64,000 bases of DNA from CAZKEW01 sp964580435 (GTDB lineage Bacteria; Acidobacteriota; Aminicenantia; Aminicenantales; UBA8522): contig CAZOKP010000002.1 in NCBI GenBank assembly GCA_964580435.1, positions 27,989-91,988 of the forward strand, written 5' to 3'. Below, in pieces: positions 51,597 to 59,835 of the stretch. Position 1 is the stretch's first letter, and each line of letters starts with the position of its first letter. Under the pieces are notes generated by a model. That model was not told the DNA's origin. It searched no databases and worked only from the letters and a program-made list of their open reading frames with translations. Made by a program: the position numbers and the translations under genes.

Positions 51597-53540
51597 ATGG
51601 CGAAAATAATCGGAATTGATCTCGGTACTACCAATTCAGTTGTTGCTATCACTGAAGGCGACAAGGTGACTGTTATCCCAAATGAAGAAGGAGGCCGCAC
51701 AACTCCTTCTGTCGTTGCCTTTACCCCTAAAGGCGAGAGGCTTGTCGGACAGGTCGCCAAAAGACAGCGGGTGACGAACCCCGAAAATACGATCTATTCG
51801 ATAAAACGATTTATGGGGCGTCGGTTTGAGGAGGTGAACCAGGAAATCAAGCAGGTTCCCTTCAAGGTGGGCCAGGCGCCCAACGGAGACGTCAGGGTTG
51901 AGGCGCTCGGTAAGCAGTACGCCCCGCCGGAAATCTCCGCCATGATTCTTCAGAAACTGAAGAAAGCGGCGGAAGACTATTTGGGCGAAAAGGTCGAGAA
52001 AGCGGTGATCACTGTGCCGGCCTACTTTAACGACAGCCAGCGCAAAGCGACCAAGGATGCCGGAAAGATCGCCGGCATGGATGTGGTCAGGATCATCAAT
52101 GAGCCGACAGCGGCTGCTCTGGCCTACGGAATGGACAGGCAGAAGGACGAGACCATCGCCGTTTATGATTTCGGCGGAGGGACTTTTGATATCTCCATCC
52201 TCGAAGTCGGCGAAGGCGTCGTCGAAGTGAAAGCGACAAACGGCGACACTCACCTGGGCGGCGATGACATCGATCAGAGGGTTCAGGATTGGATCGTGGC
52301 GGAATTCAGGAAGGAATCGGGCATCGACCTGACCAAAGACAAGATGGCCATCCAAAGGCTCAAAGAAGCGGCCGAGAAAGCAAAAATCGAGCTTTCCACA
52401 ACCATGGAAACGGAGATCAACTTGCCCTTTATCACCGCAGATTCTTCCGGGCCTAAACACCTTTTGATGAAGATGACCCGGGCTAAATTGGAACAGCTCG
52501 TTGAAGACCTCATCCAGAGGTCGGTCGCTCCCTGCAAACAGGCCCTGGCCGATGCTAACCTTAAGCCGGGGGATATTGACGAGGTCATCTTGGTCGGCGG
52601 ACAGACCCGGATGCCCCGGATTCAGGACCTGGTCAGAAACCTGTTTGACAAAGAGCCCCATAAGGGCGTCAACCCCGATGAAGTCGTGGCAGTTGGCGCA
52701 GCGGTCCAGGGCGCTGTTTTGGCCGGGGACGTCAAAGATGTTCTGCTTCTCGATGTCACCCCTTTGACCCTGGGCATCGAGACTCTCGGCGGCGTCTTCA
52801 CCAAGATGATCGTGCGAAACACGACCATTCCTACAAAAAAGACGGAGGTCTTCTCCACGGCCTCGGATAACCAGCCCAGCGTCGAGATCCATGTCCTCCA
52901 AGGCGAGAGAGAAATGGCCTCTTATAACCGGACTTTGGGCCGATTCCATCTTGACGGAATTCCGCCCGCACCGCGCGGCGTGCCCAAGATCGAAGTCGCT
53001 TTTGATATCGACGCCAACGGAATTCTCCATGTCTCGGCCAAGGACCGGGGAACCGGGAAGCAGCAGGCCATTACCATCACCGGGCACTCGGGACTCGACG
53101 ATAAGGAAATCAATAATATGGTCCACGATGCCGAAGCCCATTCTGAAGAAGACAAGAAGAGAAGGGAAGTCGTCGAAGCGAAGAACCAGGCCGACCAATT
53201 GATCTACAGCCTCGAAAAATTGCTCCGCGAGAACAAGGACCGGATTCCTGAAGCGGATGCCGCCAACCTCAGGTCGGAGATCGAGAACACCAAAAAGGCC
53301 ATGGAAAGCGAAGACCTCGGCCGGATTCGAAACGCCATCGAAGCGCTTTCCCGCGCTTCTCACAAGCTGACGGAGATGATGTACCAGGAGGCCGGCCAGC
53401 AGCAGGCATCCTCGGGGTCCGAGTCGCCTCAGGATTTCCAGCAGCAGGATTATCAGAGCGGAGGACAGTCTTCCGCTCAAGGGAACGGAGAAGGGGAAGT
53501 TATCGACGCTGAGGTCGTGGACGACGATAAAAAGAAATAG
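51597..53540 (+). CDS. dnaK: Molecular chaperone DnaK (Hsp70)
   Basis: 647 residues. Begins MAKIIGIDLGTTNS. The ATPase domain has AVYDFGGGTFD and VGGQTRMP, the substrate domain follows, and the acidic tail ends EVVDDDKKK. ATG lies behind AAGGAGGTTCTA. It folds and disaggregates proteins with DnaJ and GrpE. No grpE is in the operon. The HAIR operator directly upstream implies HspR-type repression. Confidence 0.97.
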   Translation: MAKIIGIDLGTTNSVVAITEGDKVTVIPNEEGGRTTPSVVAFTPKGERLVGQVAKRQRVTNPENTIYSIKRFMGRRFEEVNQEIKQVPFKVGQAPNGDVRVEALGKQYAPPEISAMILQKLKKAAEDYLGEKVEKAVITVPAYFNDSQRKATKDAGKIAGMDVVRIINEPTAAALAYGMDRQKDETIAVYDFGGGTFDISILEVGEGVVEVKATNGDTHLGGDDIDQRVQDWIVAEFRKESGIDLTKDKMAIQRLKEAAEKAKIELSTTMETEINLPFITADSSGPKHLLMKMTRAKLEQLVEDLIQRSVAPCKQALADANLKPGDIDEVILVGGQTRMPRIQDLVRNLFDKEPHKGVNPDEVVAVGAAVQGAVLAGDVKDVLLLDVTPLTLGIETLGGVFTKMIVRNTTIPTKKTEVFSTASDNQPSVEIHVLQGEREMASYNRTLGRFHLDGIPPAPRGVPKIEVAFDIDANGILHVSAKDRGTGKQQAITITGHSGLDDKEINNMVHDAEAHSEEDKKRREVVEAKNQADQLIYSLEKLLRENKDRIPEADAANLRSEIENTKKAMESEDLGRIRNAIEALSRASHKLTEMMYQEAGQQQASSGSESPQDFQQQDYQSGGQSSAQGNGEGEVIDAEVVDDDKKK

Positions 53541-53558
53541 GCTTCATCCGGATAAAGG

Positions 53559-54668
53559 ATGGATAAAGACTACTACAGGATCCTAGGGGTCGAGCGGTCG
53601 GCCTCGGCTGCTGACATCAAGAAGGTTTACCGGAAGCTCGCCCGGAAATATCATCCTGACCTCAACCCGGGTGACAAGGCTGCGGAAGCCAAGTTCAAGG
53701 AGATCCAGGAAGCCTATTCGGTCCTCAGCGACCCGAAAAAAAAGAGCCAGTACGACCAATTCGGTTATGTCGGCGAACAGCCCCCGCCCGGAGCTGGTCA
53801 GCGGGCCTCCGGCTCCGGGTTTGACGGGTTCGATTTTTCTGGCTACGGGAGCTCGTCGTTTTCCGATTTCTTCGAAAGCATCTTCGGCGGCGGTCCCCGG
53901 GCGGCTCAAGGTGCGGAGTCCGGGCGCGGCGAAGACCTTCATTACGCCATGAGAATCGGGTTTGAGGATGCGATCAACGGTCTTCAGACCCGCATCCAGC
54001 TGACGCGCCTGGTGAGCTGCCCTCAATGCCAGGGCCGCGGCCATGTCCAAACATCCGGTCGGCGTCCGTGCGCAACGTGCGGAGGAAGCGGGCGCGCCCA
54101 AATGCAACGGGGGTTCATGAAGTTCTCCGCGGCCTGCCCTGATTGCCAGGGGACGGGCGCGAGCCAGGGCGAAGCGTGTCCTCATTGCCGCGGCCAGGGA
54201 GTGATCCAGAAAACTGAGCTGATCAACGTCAAAATTCCTGCCGGTGTGGATTCTGGGTCCAAAGTCCGTGTTCCCGCAAAAGGGAATGTCGGCAGGAACG
54301 GAGGGCCTCCGGGGGACCTTTTCATCTCGATCGAGGTCGGCCCCCATTCGCTTTTCCGGCGCGAAGGCGCGAATATATATTTGAAGCTGCCGATCACCGT
54401 ACCGGAAGCGACATTGGGAGCAAAGATCGATGTCCCGACGCTCTGCGGTAAGAGGACCATCAGGATTCCGCCCGGGACTAAATCGGGGCAAAAATTCAGA
54501 CTTAAGGAAATGGGAGCGCCGGTCCCGGGACGGCGGACGCGCGGCGACCAGTTTGTCGAAGTTGCGATCGTTCCTCCTCCGTTCGGAGACCAGCGGATTA
54601 GAGAACTGATGAAAGAATTGGACAAGCTTTCGGGCGAGAACCCGAGAGATAAACTGGGGATCCATTGA
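53559..54668 (+). CDS. dnaJ: Molecular chaperone DnaJ (Hsp40)
   Basis: 369 residues: J domain with YHPDLNPGD (HPD), Gly/Phe-rich linker (GSGFDGFDFSGYG), and four CxxCxGxG zinc repeats (CPQCQGRG, CATCGGSG, CPDCQGTG, CPHCRGQG), then the two beta-barrel domains. It stimulates DnaK ATPase and delivers clients. Follows dnaK by 18 bp and hspR by a 1-bp gap. Confidence 0.96.
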   Translation: MDKDYYRILGVERSASAADIKKVYRKLARKYHPDLNPGDKAAEAKFKEIQEAYSVLSDPKKKSQYDQFGYVGEQPPPGAGQRASGSGFDGFDFSGYGSSSFSDFFESIFGGGPRAAQGAESGRGEDLHYAMRIGFEDAINGLQTRIQLTRLVSCPQCQGRGHVQTSGRRPCATCGGSGRAQMQRGFMKFSAACPDCQGTGASQGEACPHCRGQGVIQKTELINVKIPAGVDSGSKVRVPAKGNVGRNGGPPGDLFISIEVGPHSLFRREGANIYLKLPITVPEATLGAKIDVPTLCGKRTIRIPPGTKSGQKFRLKEMGAPVPGRRTRGDQFVEVAIVPPPFGDQRIRELMKELDKLSGENPRDKLGIH

Positions 54669-54669
54669 T

Positions 54670-55080
54670 ATGAGAAGAAAAAAAGAGCCAAAAAGCAGCC
54701 CGAAAAACTATTACCACATCAGCATCGTCTCCCAGAAGTTTGACCTCCACCCCCAAACCCTCAGGCTTTACGAGCGAGAGGGTCTGCTCAAGCCCTCGCG
54801 CAGCCAGGGAAACACGCGCCTCTATTCTGATGAAGACCTGCGCCAGCTCGAGCTCATCCTCAACCTCATCCGGGACCTCGGTGTGAACCTGGCGGGAGTC
54901 GAGGTTATTCTAAACATGCGGCAGAAAATGCAGCAGATGGAGACCCAGATCAGCGAGCTCTTAGAGTACGTCAAGAAGGAATTTTTCCAGGGAAAAGAGG
55001 ATGAATTCGAGGCCCGCAAGAAGAGCCTGGTGAGGTTGAGCCAAACAAAAATTATGAAGGTGGAAGGGGCCCAAGAATAA
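54670..55080 (+). CDS. hspR: Heat-shock repressor HspR, MerR family
   Basis: 136 residues, short for a MerR protein. N-terminal winged-helix with HPQTLRLYEREGLLKPSRSQGNTRLYS, the MerR signature, then a helix for dimerisation (VILNMRQKMQQMETQISEL). Position after dnaJ and the HAIR site at the head of the operon identify it as HspR, an autorepressor that uses DnaK as co-repressor in actinobacteria. The next gene begins 5 bp later. Confidence 0.93.
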   Translation: MRRKKEPKSSPKNYYHISIVSQKFDLHPQTLRLYEREGLLKPSRSQGNTRLYSDEDLRQLELILNLIRDLGVNLAGVEVILNMRQKMQQMETQISELLEYVKKEFFQGKEDEFEARKKSLVRLSQTKIMKVEGAQE

Positions 55081-55084
55081 GCGA

Positions 55085-55927
55085 ATGCACGACGGGGATT
55101 TCCTCGATTCGAGAAATTTGAAGATCTATCTCAACCAGATCTCCAAGTTCCCCGTCTTTTCGGAAGCAGAGGAAAAGGAGTTGGGGCGGCAAATTCAGAA
55201 TGGGGACAAGAACGCGATCAAAGCGCTCGTCGAGGCCAACCTCCGGTTTGTGGTCTCCTATGTCAAAAAGTACCGGGGGATGGGACTGGGCATGCTCGAC
55301 CTCATCAATGAAGGCAACCTGGGTCTGATCGAGGCCGCCAAGCGGTACGACCCCAACCGCAATGTCAGGTTTATCTCTTATGCTGTCTGGTGGATCAGGC
55401 AGGCGGTTATCCATGCCCTGACTTCGTCCGTCCGTATCTACAACCTCCCGCAAAAAATGTCGGACCAGATCTCCCAGATGAAGAAAAAGGTCTCTCTGCT
55501 CAAGGCGGAGCTCGGGAGGGAACCGACAAGGGAGGAAATCGCCCGGAGCATGGGGATCGGCGAGGATGATGTCGAGGACCTGCAAATCCTGGCCGAAAAG
55601 GACGTCTCCCTCAGCGACAGGCGGGCGGATAGCGAGCTTGAAGTCGGAGGGAAGATCGAGGACCACGCCTCTCCTCCCGTCGAATACCAGATTGTCAAGT
55701 CCTCGATCGAGCACCAGATCAGGGAGATTTTGGGCGAGCTGGATGAAAAGGAAGCTCTTGTGCTAAAATTAAGGTTCGGGCTGGACGATGACCGGCCGCT
55801 GACTCTCCAAGAGATAGGAAGGAAGCTGAACCTGACGAGAGAACGGATTCGCCAGATCGAGCAGAAAGCCATGAGGAGGCTGGCCCGGTCTCATAATCTC
55901 CAGCAACTCAGAGGTTACTTGAACTGA
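55085..55927 (+). CDS. Sigma-70 family RNA polymerase sigma factor (RpoD/RpoH-like, no region 1.1)
   Basis: 280 residues. Region 1.2/2 (YLNQISKFPVFSEAEE, DLINEGNLGLIEAAKRYDP, VRFISYAVWWIRQAV), region 3 and region 4 with the helix-turn-helix LTLQEIGRKLNLTRERIRQIEQKA. It lacks region 1.1, so it is a short group 2 or RpoH-type factor. Its location inside the HspR-controlled operon suggests a heat-shock or stress role. Overlaps the next gene (TGATGG). Confidence 0.92.
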   Translation: MHDGDFLDSRNLKIYLNQISKFPVFSEAEEKELGRQIQNGDKNAIKALVEANLRFVVSYVKKYRGMGLGMLDLINEGNLGLIEAAKRYDPNRNVRFISYAVWWIRQAVIHALTSSVRIYNLPQKMSDQISQMKKKVSLLKAELGREPTREEIARSMGIGEDDVEDLQILAEKDVSLSDRRADSELEVGGKIEDHASPPVEYQIVKSSIEHQIREILGELDEKEALVLKLRFGLDDDRPLTLQEIGRKLNLTRERIRQIEQKAMRRLARSHNLQQLRGYLN

Positions 55928-56670
55928 TGGCGGAAAAGATATGTGCCCGGTGCGAAGGCACGGGCTGGGTCCTTGACGAGAAGGAGGGGAAACCTCTAGC
56001 CAAGCGCTGTGAGTGTTTTTATGAACGCAAGACCCAGACTCTCTGGGAGCAGGCCCGCATCCCCCGAAGATACCAGAATTGTTCGCTCAAAAATTTTGAA
56101 GTCCACAACGATTCCCACCGCGATGCCCTGAAGATCTCCAAGCAGTTCGTCAAGAATTACCCGGCCCAGGAGGTCGGCCTTCTTTTCATCGGCCCCTGCG
56201 GAGTGGGAAAGACGCACTTGGCCGTAGCCATCATCAGGGAACTGATTGAGAAAAAGAACGTCCCGTGCTCATTTTATGATTTCCGGGAGCTCATCCGGGA
56301 TATCCAAAATACTTTCACCCCTGATTCGAATCTCACGGAATCCGAGGTCCTTACTCCGGTGTTCGAGCACGAGGTCCTGGTGCTCGATGAGCTCGGGGCC
56401 AAAAGGACGACGGCCTGGGTGGAGGAAACCGTCTTCTATATCATCAATCAGCGCTACAACCAGAAAAAATTGACCCTCTTTACCTCCAATTACCTGGATA
56501 CCGAAGAGGAAGAGGACACGCGCGACTCGTTCTATAAGAAAAGCGGGGATACTCTGGTGGACCGGATCGGCGTGCGGCTCCGGTCCAGGCTGTATGAGAT
56601 GTGCAAGATTGTCGAAATGTGGGGGGACGACTACCGCAAAATGGCCAAGCAGGCCAGCTATCGGTTCTAA
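55927..56670 (+). CDS. DnaC/IstB-like ATP-binding protein
   Basis: 247 residues. An N-terminal Cys-rich knuckle (CARCEGTGWV then CECF) precedes an AAA+ core with Walker A GPCGVGKTHLA near residue 88 and Walker B VLVLDELG, like DnaC, DnaI and IstB helicase loaders. No transposase is nearby, so IstB of an IS21 element is unlikely. Overlap with the sigma gene by TGATG means co-expression. Whether it loads DnaB or acts otherwise is not shown. Confidence 0.87.
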   Translation: MAEKICARCEGTGWVLDEKEGKPLAKRCECFYERKTQTLWEQARIPRRYQNCSLKNFEVHNDSHRDALKISKQFVKNYPAQEVGLLFIGPCGVGKTHLAVAIIRELIEKKNVPCSFYDFRELIRDIQNTFTPDSNLTESEVLTPVFEHEVLVLDELGAKRTTAWVEETVFYIINQRYNQKKLTLFTSNYLDTEEEEDTRDSFYKKSGDTLVDRIGVRLRSRLYEMCKIVEMWGDDYRKMAKQASYRF

Positions 56671-56714
56671 AATAATTTGGGGGGCAAATTCGGTACGCGT
56701 CCCCGAGTTTCCTG

Positions 56715-57269
56715 CTAATCGAGAGTGAAAACCTCTGCGCCGAAGACGCTCACGACGGCGGTATTATCGATCATCGTGCCCATTTTTGCATGGACATGTC
56801 CATGATAGACAAGCTTCGGCTGTTTCTCCTTGATATATTTGAGAATGGCTTCACTCCCGGTGTGCGCATAGTCGTCCTTGTCTGTGAGTTTATAGATTGG
56901 AGCATGACAGATAAAAATATCGACATAGGGAAATTTGCTCAATTTTTCCATGACACTCAGGTCATCCCACTCGTAAGCCCCCGTTGATTTATAGTCGGGG
57001 ACTCCTTGCCATCCCCCGATGAGCCAATGCCTGTGTTGAACGATCCTGTTGTGGACATCCTGGACAAATTCCGGAAAAGGCTTGGCCGGATCATGGTTGC
57101 CTTTTACGGCGAAGATCGGCTTGTTGTATTGTTCGTAAATCTCCTGGAAAATACGGAATTCCACGTCCCCGCAGGAAAGGACAAAATCGAACTGCACTTT
57201 GAAGCTTTCCTGAAAATGGGGTCTATCATAGTCGGCAATGACCAGGACTTTGCTGGGATAGGCAAGCAT
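56715..57269 (-). CDS. Metallophosphoesterase
   Basis: 184 residues from ATG 57269; a longer reading would run through tRNA-Asn and past its own promoter. Calcineurin-like fold: VIADYDRPH at the N-terminus (DxH degenerate), FVLSCGDVE, GNHDP, CHAPIY and GHVHAKMG. The first motif reads DYD, not DxH, so one metal ligand may be changed. The substrate is unknown; a phosphodiesterase-like role is typical of the family. Confidence 0.85.
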   Translation of the reverse strand: MLAYPSKVLVIADYDRPHFQESFKVQFDFVLSCGDVEFRIFQEIYEQYNKPIFAVKGNHDPAKPFPEFVQDVHNRIVQHRHWLIGGWQGVPDYKSTGAYEWDDLSVMEKLSKFPYVDIFICHAPIYKLTDKDDYAHTGSEAILKYIKEKQPKLVYHGHVHAKMGTMIDNTAVVSVFGAEVFTLD

Positions 57270-57288
57270 TTGATTAATATCTATTAAA

Positions 57289-57317
57289 ATATTAGACCAA
57301 AACCTAGACGGTTTCAA
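57289..57317 (-). promoter_or_regulatory. Predicted promoter of the metallophosphoesterase gene
   Basis: On the minus strand: -35 TTGAAA (57312-57317), 17-bp spacer, -10 TAATAT (57289-57294), 20 bp before ATG 57269. Confidence 0.6.
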
Positions 57318-57321
57318 GCTG

Positions 57322-57350
57322 TTGAAATCAGCGGCCAATCGTGCTAAATT
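57322..57350 (+). promoter_or_regulatory. Predicted promoter of tRNA-Asn
   Basis: -35 TTGAAA (57322-57327), 17-bp spacer, -10 TAAATT (57345-57350), 12 bp before the mature tRNA 5' end. Its -35 mirrors the divergent -35 only 4 bp away. Confidence 0.6.
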
Positions 57351-57362
57351 ATGGGCGCCTGC

Positions 57363-57438
57363 TCCTCGGTAGCTCAATTGGCAGAGCGGGTGGCTGTTAA
57401 CCACTAGGTTCCAGGTTCGAGTCCTGGCCGAGGAGCCA
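57363..57438 (+). tRNA. tRNA-Asn (anticodon GUU)
   Basis: 76 nt with the encoded CCA. Acceptor arms TCCTCGG (57363-57369) and CCGAGGA (57428-57434), discriminator G, CCA at 57436-57438. Anticodon loop CTGTTAA with GTT at 57396-57398. The T arm GGTTCGAGTCC is canonical. It reads AAU/AAC codons. This is the only tRNA I can find in the window. Confidence 0.97.
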
Positions 57439-57478
57439 TTTTTCTCTCGCCCTATTTCTGGGATTTATTTATTTTAGA

Positions 57479-58483
57479 ATGAAAAAGCATCTTTTGCCCG
57501 GAGTTTTCTGCTGCTTCGCACTCCTCCTGCCCGCGCAAGAAACAAAACAGCTTCCTTTGAGGATCGGAGTCATCGGCTACGAGAGCCACGGCGTCCTGTT
57601 CACCAAAGAACTCAACAGCGGGCTCGGAGAAAACATCGGCCTCATTGTCACCCAGGTTTGGAACCGAGCGCCTGTCCCTCGGGAGGAACAGCAAAAATAT
57701 GGCTTCGCTGCCGTCGATACCCCCGAGGCCATGATCGGGAAGGTCGACGGCGTCCTTATCACTGAAGCATTGCCGTTCCGCTACGCCGAACTCGCCGCGC
57801 CTTTTATCCGTGCCGGCGTGCGGACCTTTCTGGACCGTCCGCTGGCGGCCTCTACCCAGGAAGCGGCGCAACTCCTCGAGCTCAGCCGCGAATACCACAA
57901 TCCCATTCTGGCGGCCTCGGCCCTGGCCGTTGACCCTCAGGTCCTGGCGATCCGGCAGGGAAGAGGAGAGTTCGCCCCGCTCAAGATCGTTAATACCACC
58001 GGCCCGAGCAATCACTTCTGGAATTATGTGCCGCATGTCATCAGCGCACTCGTCAGCGCCCTGGGTGTAGGTGTCGAAGAGGTTTATGCCCATGATTTTG
58101 CCCTTGACCAGGAAAAAATTACGATCCAGAATCCGCTGGTAGTCTTTTTCCGCTACAGCCAGGATTCTGCTGTCGGACCGGTCCGGGGCACGCTTCAGGT
58201 TGTCCCCGGAGAGGATCCGGGCGATTGGTATGGGTTCAGGATGAAGCTCTTTGGACGCAAGGAATCCCCAGAATACAGGCTTTTCGAGACGACCGAGGGA
58301 GAATCTTCTTGGATACCGATCTACCGGCTTCTCCTTGATTTTTTCAAGGAGGGCAACAGGCCTTTCTCCGATAAGGAGCTCATGGAAGTCCCGCTGGTGC
58401 TCGACATGATCAAGAAGAGCGGTTTGGAAAAGCGTCCCGTTCTGCGCACCGAGTATCAGGCTATCCTTTCTCTCGTGAAATAA
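57479..58483 (+). CDS. Exported Gfo/Idh/MocA-like protein with an altered catalytic motif
   Basis: 334 residues. Signal peptide MKKHLLPGVFCCFALLLPAQ, then a Rossmann-like fold RIGVIGYESHG in place of GxGxxG. The family's EKP dinucleotide-binding motif reads DRP (LDRPLAAS). The C-terminal part follows the family beta-sheet. It therefore looks like an exported Gfo/Idh-type oxidoreductase whose NAD(P) site has diverged. Substrate is unknown, though sugar or polyol binding is typical. It lies 40 bp after tRNA-Asn and converges with the NfnA-like gene. Confidence 0.75.
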   Translation: MKKHLLPGVFCCFALLLPAQETKQLPLRIGVIGYESHGVLFTKELNSGLGENIGLIVTQVWNRAPVPREEQQKYGFAAVDTPEAMIGKVDGVLITEALPFRYAELAAPFIRAGVRTFLDRPLAASTQEAAQLLELSREYHNPILAASALAVDPQVLAIRQGRGEFAPLKIVNTTGPSNHFWNYVPHVISALVSALGVGVEEVYAHDFALDQEKITIQNPLVVFFRYSQDSAVGPVRGTLQVVPGEDPGDWYGFRMKLFGRKESPEYRLFETTEGESSWIPIYRLLLDFFKEGNRPFSDKELMEVPLVLDMIKKSGLEKRPVLRTEYQAILSLVK

Positions 58484-58577
58484 TCGATTCCAACGACGAT
58501 AATAGGGCGGACATTTCTTTACTGGGATTTTGTTTTCCGCAGCGAGCCTTTCCGATCCAACGCCGGCTGAAGCTGGA

Positions 58578-59438
58578 TTATTTTCTGCCGTTAGGTGAAC
58601 AACTCGTCAAGTGCTTGGCTTTGAAAATCTCATGCGAGCGTCTTTCCTCGCTGACATAGGAGCACAGCCTGGCCTGGAGTTCATCAAAATCCACCTGATG
58701 GCCGTCAAACTCCGGGCCGTGCACACACGAAAACTTTGTCTGGCCGCTTACGGTCACCCTGCAGCAGCCGCACATCCCGGTGCCGTCCAGCATGACCGGG
58801 TTGAGACTCACCAAAGTTTTGACCTTGAATTCATTGGTCAAATTGCAGCAGGCCTTCATCATTGGCACAGGGCCGATACAGACTGCCAGACCGATATCTT
58901 TGTGTTTTTCTAACAGCTCTTTAAGGGCGGCGCTGACGAACCCGGGCCGCCCATAACTGCCGTCATCGGTGCAAACTGTGAGTTCATGAGAAGCGAGCTT
59001 CATCCGGTCTTCCATAATAAGCAAATCTTTGGTGCGGGCCCCGATAATAGCGAAAACATGATTGCCGAGATCCTTGAGCCCCCGGGTGATTGGATGCACG
59101 ACCGCCACGCCCGTGCCGCCGCCGACACAAACGACTTTACCCACTTTTTCCAGGTGGGTGGGCAGTCCGAGAGGCCCGATCACATCCAAGAAACATTGGC
59201 CCACCTGGAGCGTTTTGAAGAGATCGGTGCTTTTCCCCACGACCTGATAGATGATGTTAAGCAGACCTTTTTCCGGGTCAGTATCCGCGATGGTCAGGGG
59301 AATTCGCTCACCGGATTCGTTAGCGCGCAAGATAACAAATTGGCCAGGTCTGGCCTTGGCGACAATCCTGGGGGCTCTGATCCAATTGCTAACAACAGTT
59401 CCTTGGGCTAACTCCTCTCTGGCCACTATTTCGAACAT
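58578..59438 (-). CDS. Sulfide/dihydroorotate dehydrogenase-like FAD/NAD-binding protein (NfnA/SudB/PyrK-like)
   Basis: 286 residues from ATG 59438 (GAGGAGACGATCG upstream). FAD-binding domain (PGQFVILRANESGERIPLTI), NAD-binding domain (VCVGGGTGVAVVHPI) and a C-terminal [2Fe-2S] loop with GMCGCCRV and SCVHGPEFDG. This is the NfnA/SudB pattern, the small subunit of NADH-dependent ferredoxin:NADP+ oxidoreductase. The partner NfnB/SudA (GltA-like) normally follows directly but is absent here. PyrK is a less likely alternative. Confidence 0.87.
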   Translation of the reverse strand: MFEIVAREELAQGTVVSNWIRAPRIVAKARPGQFVILRANESGERIPLTIADTDPEKGLLNIIYQVVGKSTDLFKTLQVGQCFLDVIGPLGLPTHLEKVGKVVCVGGGTGVAVVHPITRGLKDLGNHVFAIIGARTKDLLIMEDRMKLASHELTVCTDDGSYGRPGFVSAALKELLEKHKDIGLAVCIGPVPMMKACCNLTNEFKVKTLVSLNPVMLDGTGMCGCCRVTVSGQTKFSCVHGPEFDGHQVDFDELQARLCSYVSEERRSHEIFKAKHLTSCSPNGRK

Positions 59439-59474
59439 CGATCGTCTCCTCTGTACCTGAGTGCAGAACACTCC

Positions 59475-59502
59475 ATCATAATGGTTTCTTGACAAATTTC
59501 AA
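59475..59502 (-). promoter_or_regulatory. Predicted promoter of the NfnA-like gene
   Basis: On the minus strand: -35 TTGAAA (59497-59502), 16-bp spacer, -10 TATGAT (59475-59480), 37 bp before ATG 59438. It ends 25 bp before repeat copy 2. Confidence 0.6.
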
Positions 59503-59527
59503 GCCTCTCCTTATTTCAGTGAGCATG

Positions 59528-59806
59528 TCTTTTTCCGTGATGATTATTTGGAGGTCTTGAAAAGGGCTCAGCTCCCCGCTCCGATCGGCGGCCTGCGAGC
59601 CCGTCTTTCTCGGCTCCTCTAGCCCAAAGCTCCAGGGTCGATCTATCTTATTTTGGAGACACAAAAATTTATCTCCAAAATCAAGCCGGATACCCATCCT
59701 CGGAGCCTTGTGCCCTCGGAGGCCTGCGGCTGCCCTCGCGCAAGACGGACTCTCAGGCTGATCTCCGCGTCATGATCGCTCGAGCCCTCTTCAAAGCCCC
59801 TTTTTA
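59528..59806. repeat. Structured intergenic repeat, copy 2
   Basis: About 279 nt in the divergent gap between the NfnA-like gene and the SnoaL-like lipoprotein gene. Same orientation as copy 1 (16113-16373), with the block 59576-59595, 25 bases at 59714-59738 and 21 bases at 59750-59770 identical to it. Outer arms 59556-59569 and 59782-59795 pair at 12 of 14 positions. CCGTCTT (59601-59607) pairs with 59742-59748. A perfect central 10-bp hairpin is at 59650-59659 with 59672-59681. A 16-nt partial duplication of CCTCGGAG (59698 and 59714) explains most of the length difference. Stem differences from copy 1 are partly compensatory. Confidence 0.85.
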
Positions 59807-59835
59807 ATAAGTTCAGAGATATTTCCCTATTTGAT

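Noticed and set aside
51636..53480. Minus-strand open frame of 614 codons opposite dnaK
   Set aside because: Long antisense frames opposite dnaK are well known artefacts of its codon use. The plus-strand frame has full DnaK motifs, and the antisense frame has no ribosome site or recognisable domain.
53583..54665. Minus-strand open frame of 360 codons opposite dnaJ
   Set aside because: It covers dnaJ almost exactly. The plus strand has the J domain and four zinc repeats; the minus frame has none and is Arg/Pro-rich.
55927..56670. IstB of an IS21-type insertion sequence
   Set aside because: No IstA transposase or terminal inverted repeats are nearby, and the gene is coupled to a sigma factor in a chaperone operon.
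57270..57404. N-terminal extension of the metallophosphoesterase through tRNA-Asn
   Set aside because: It would read antisense through the tRNA and the promoters. ATG 57269 fits the family's length and lies after the predicted promoter.
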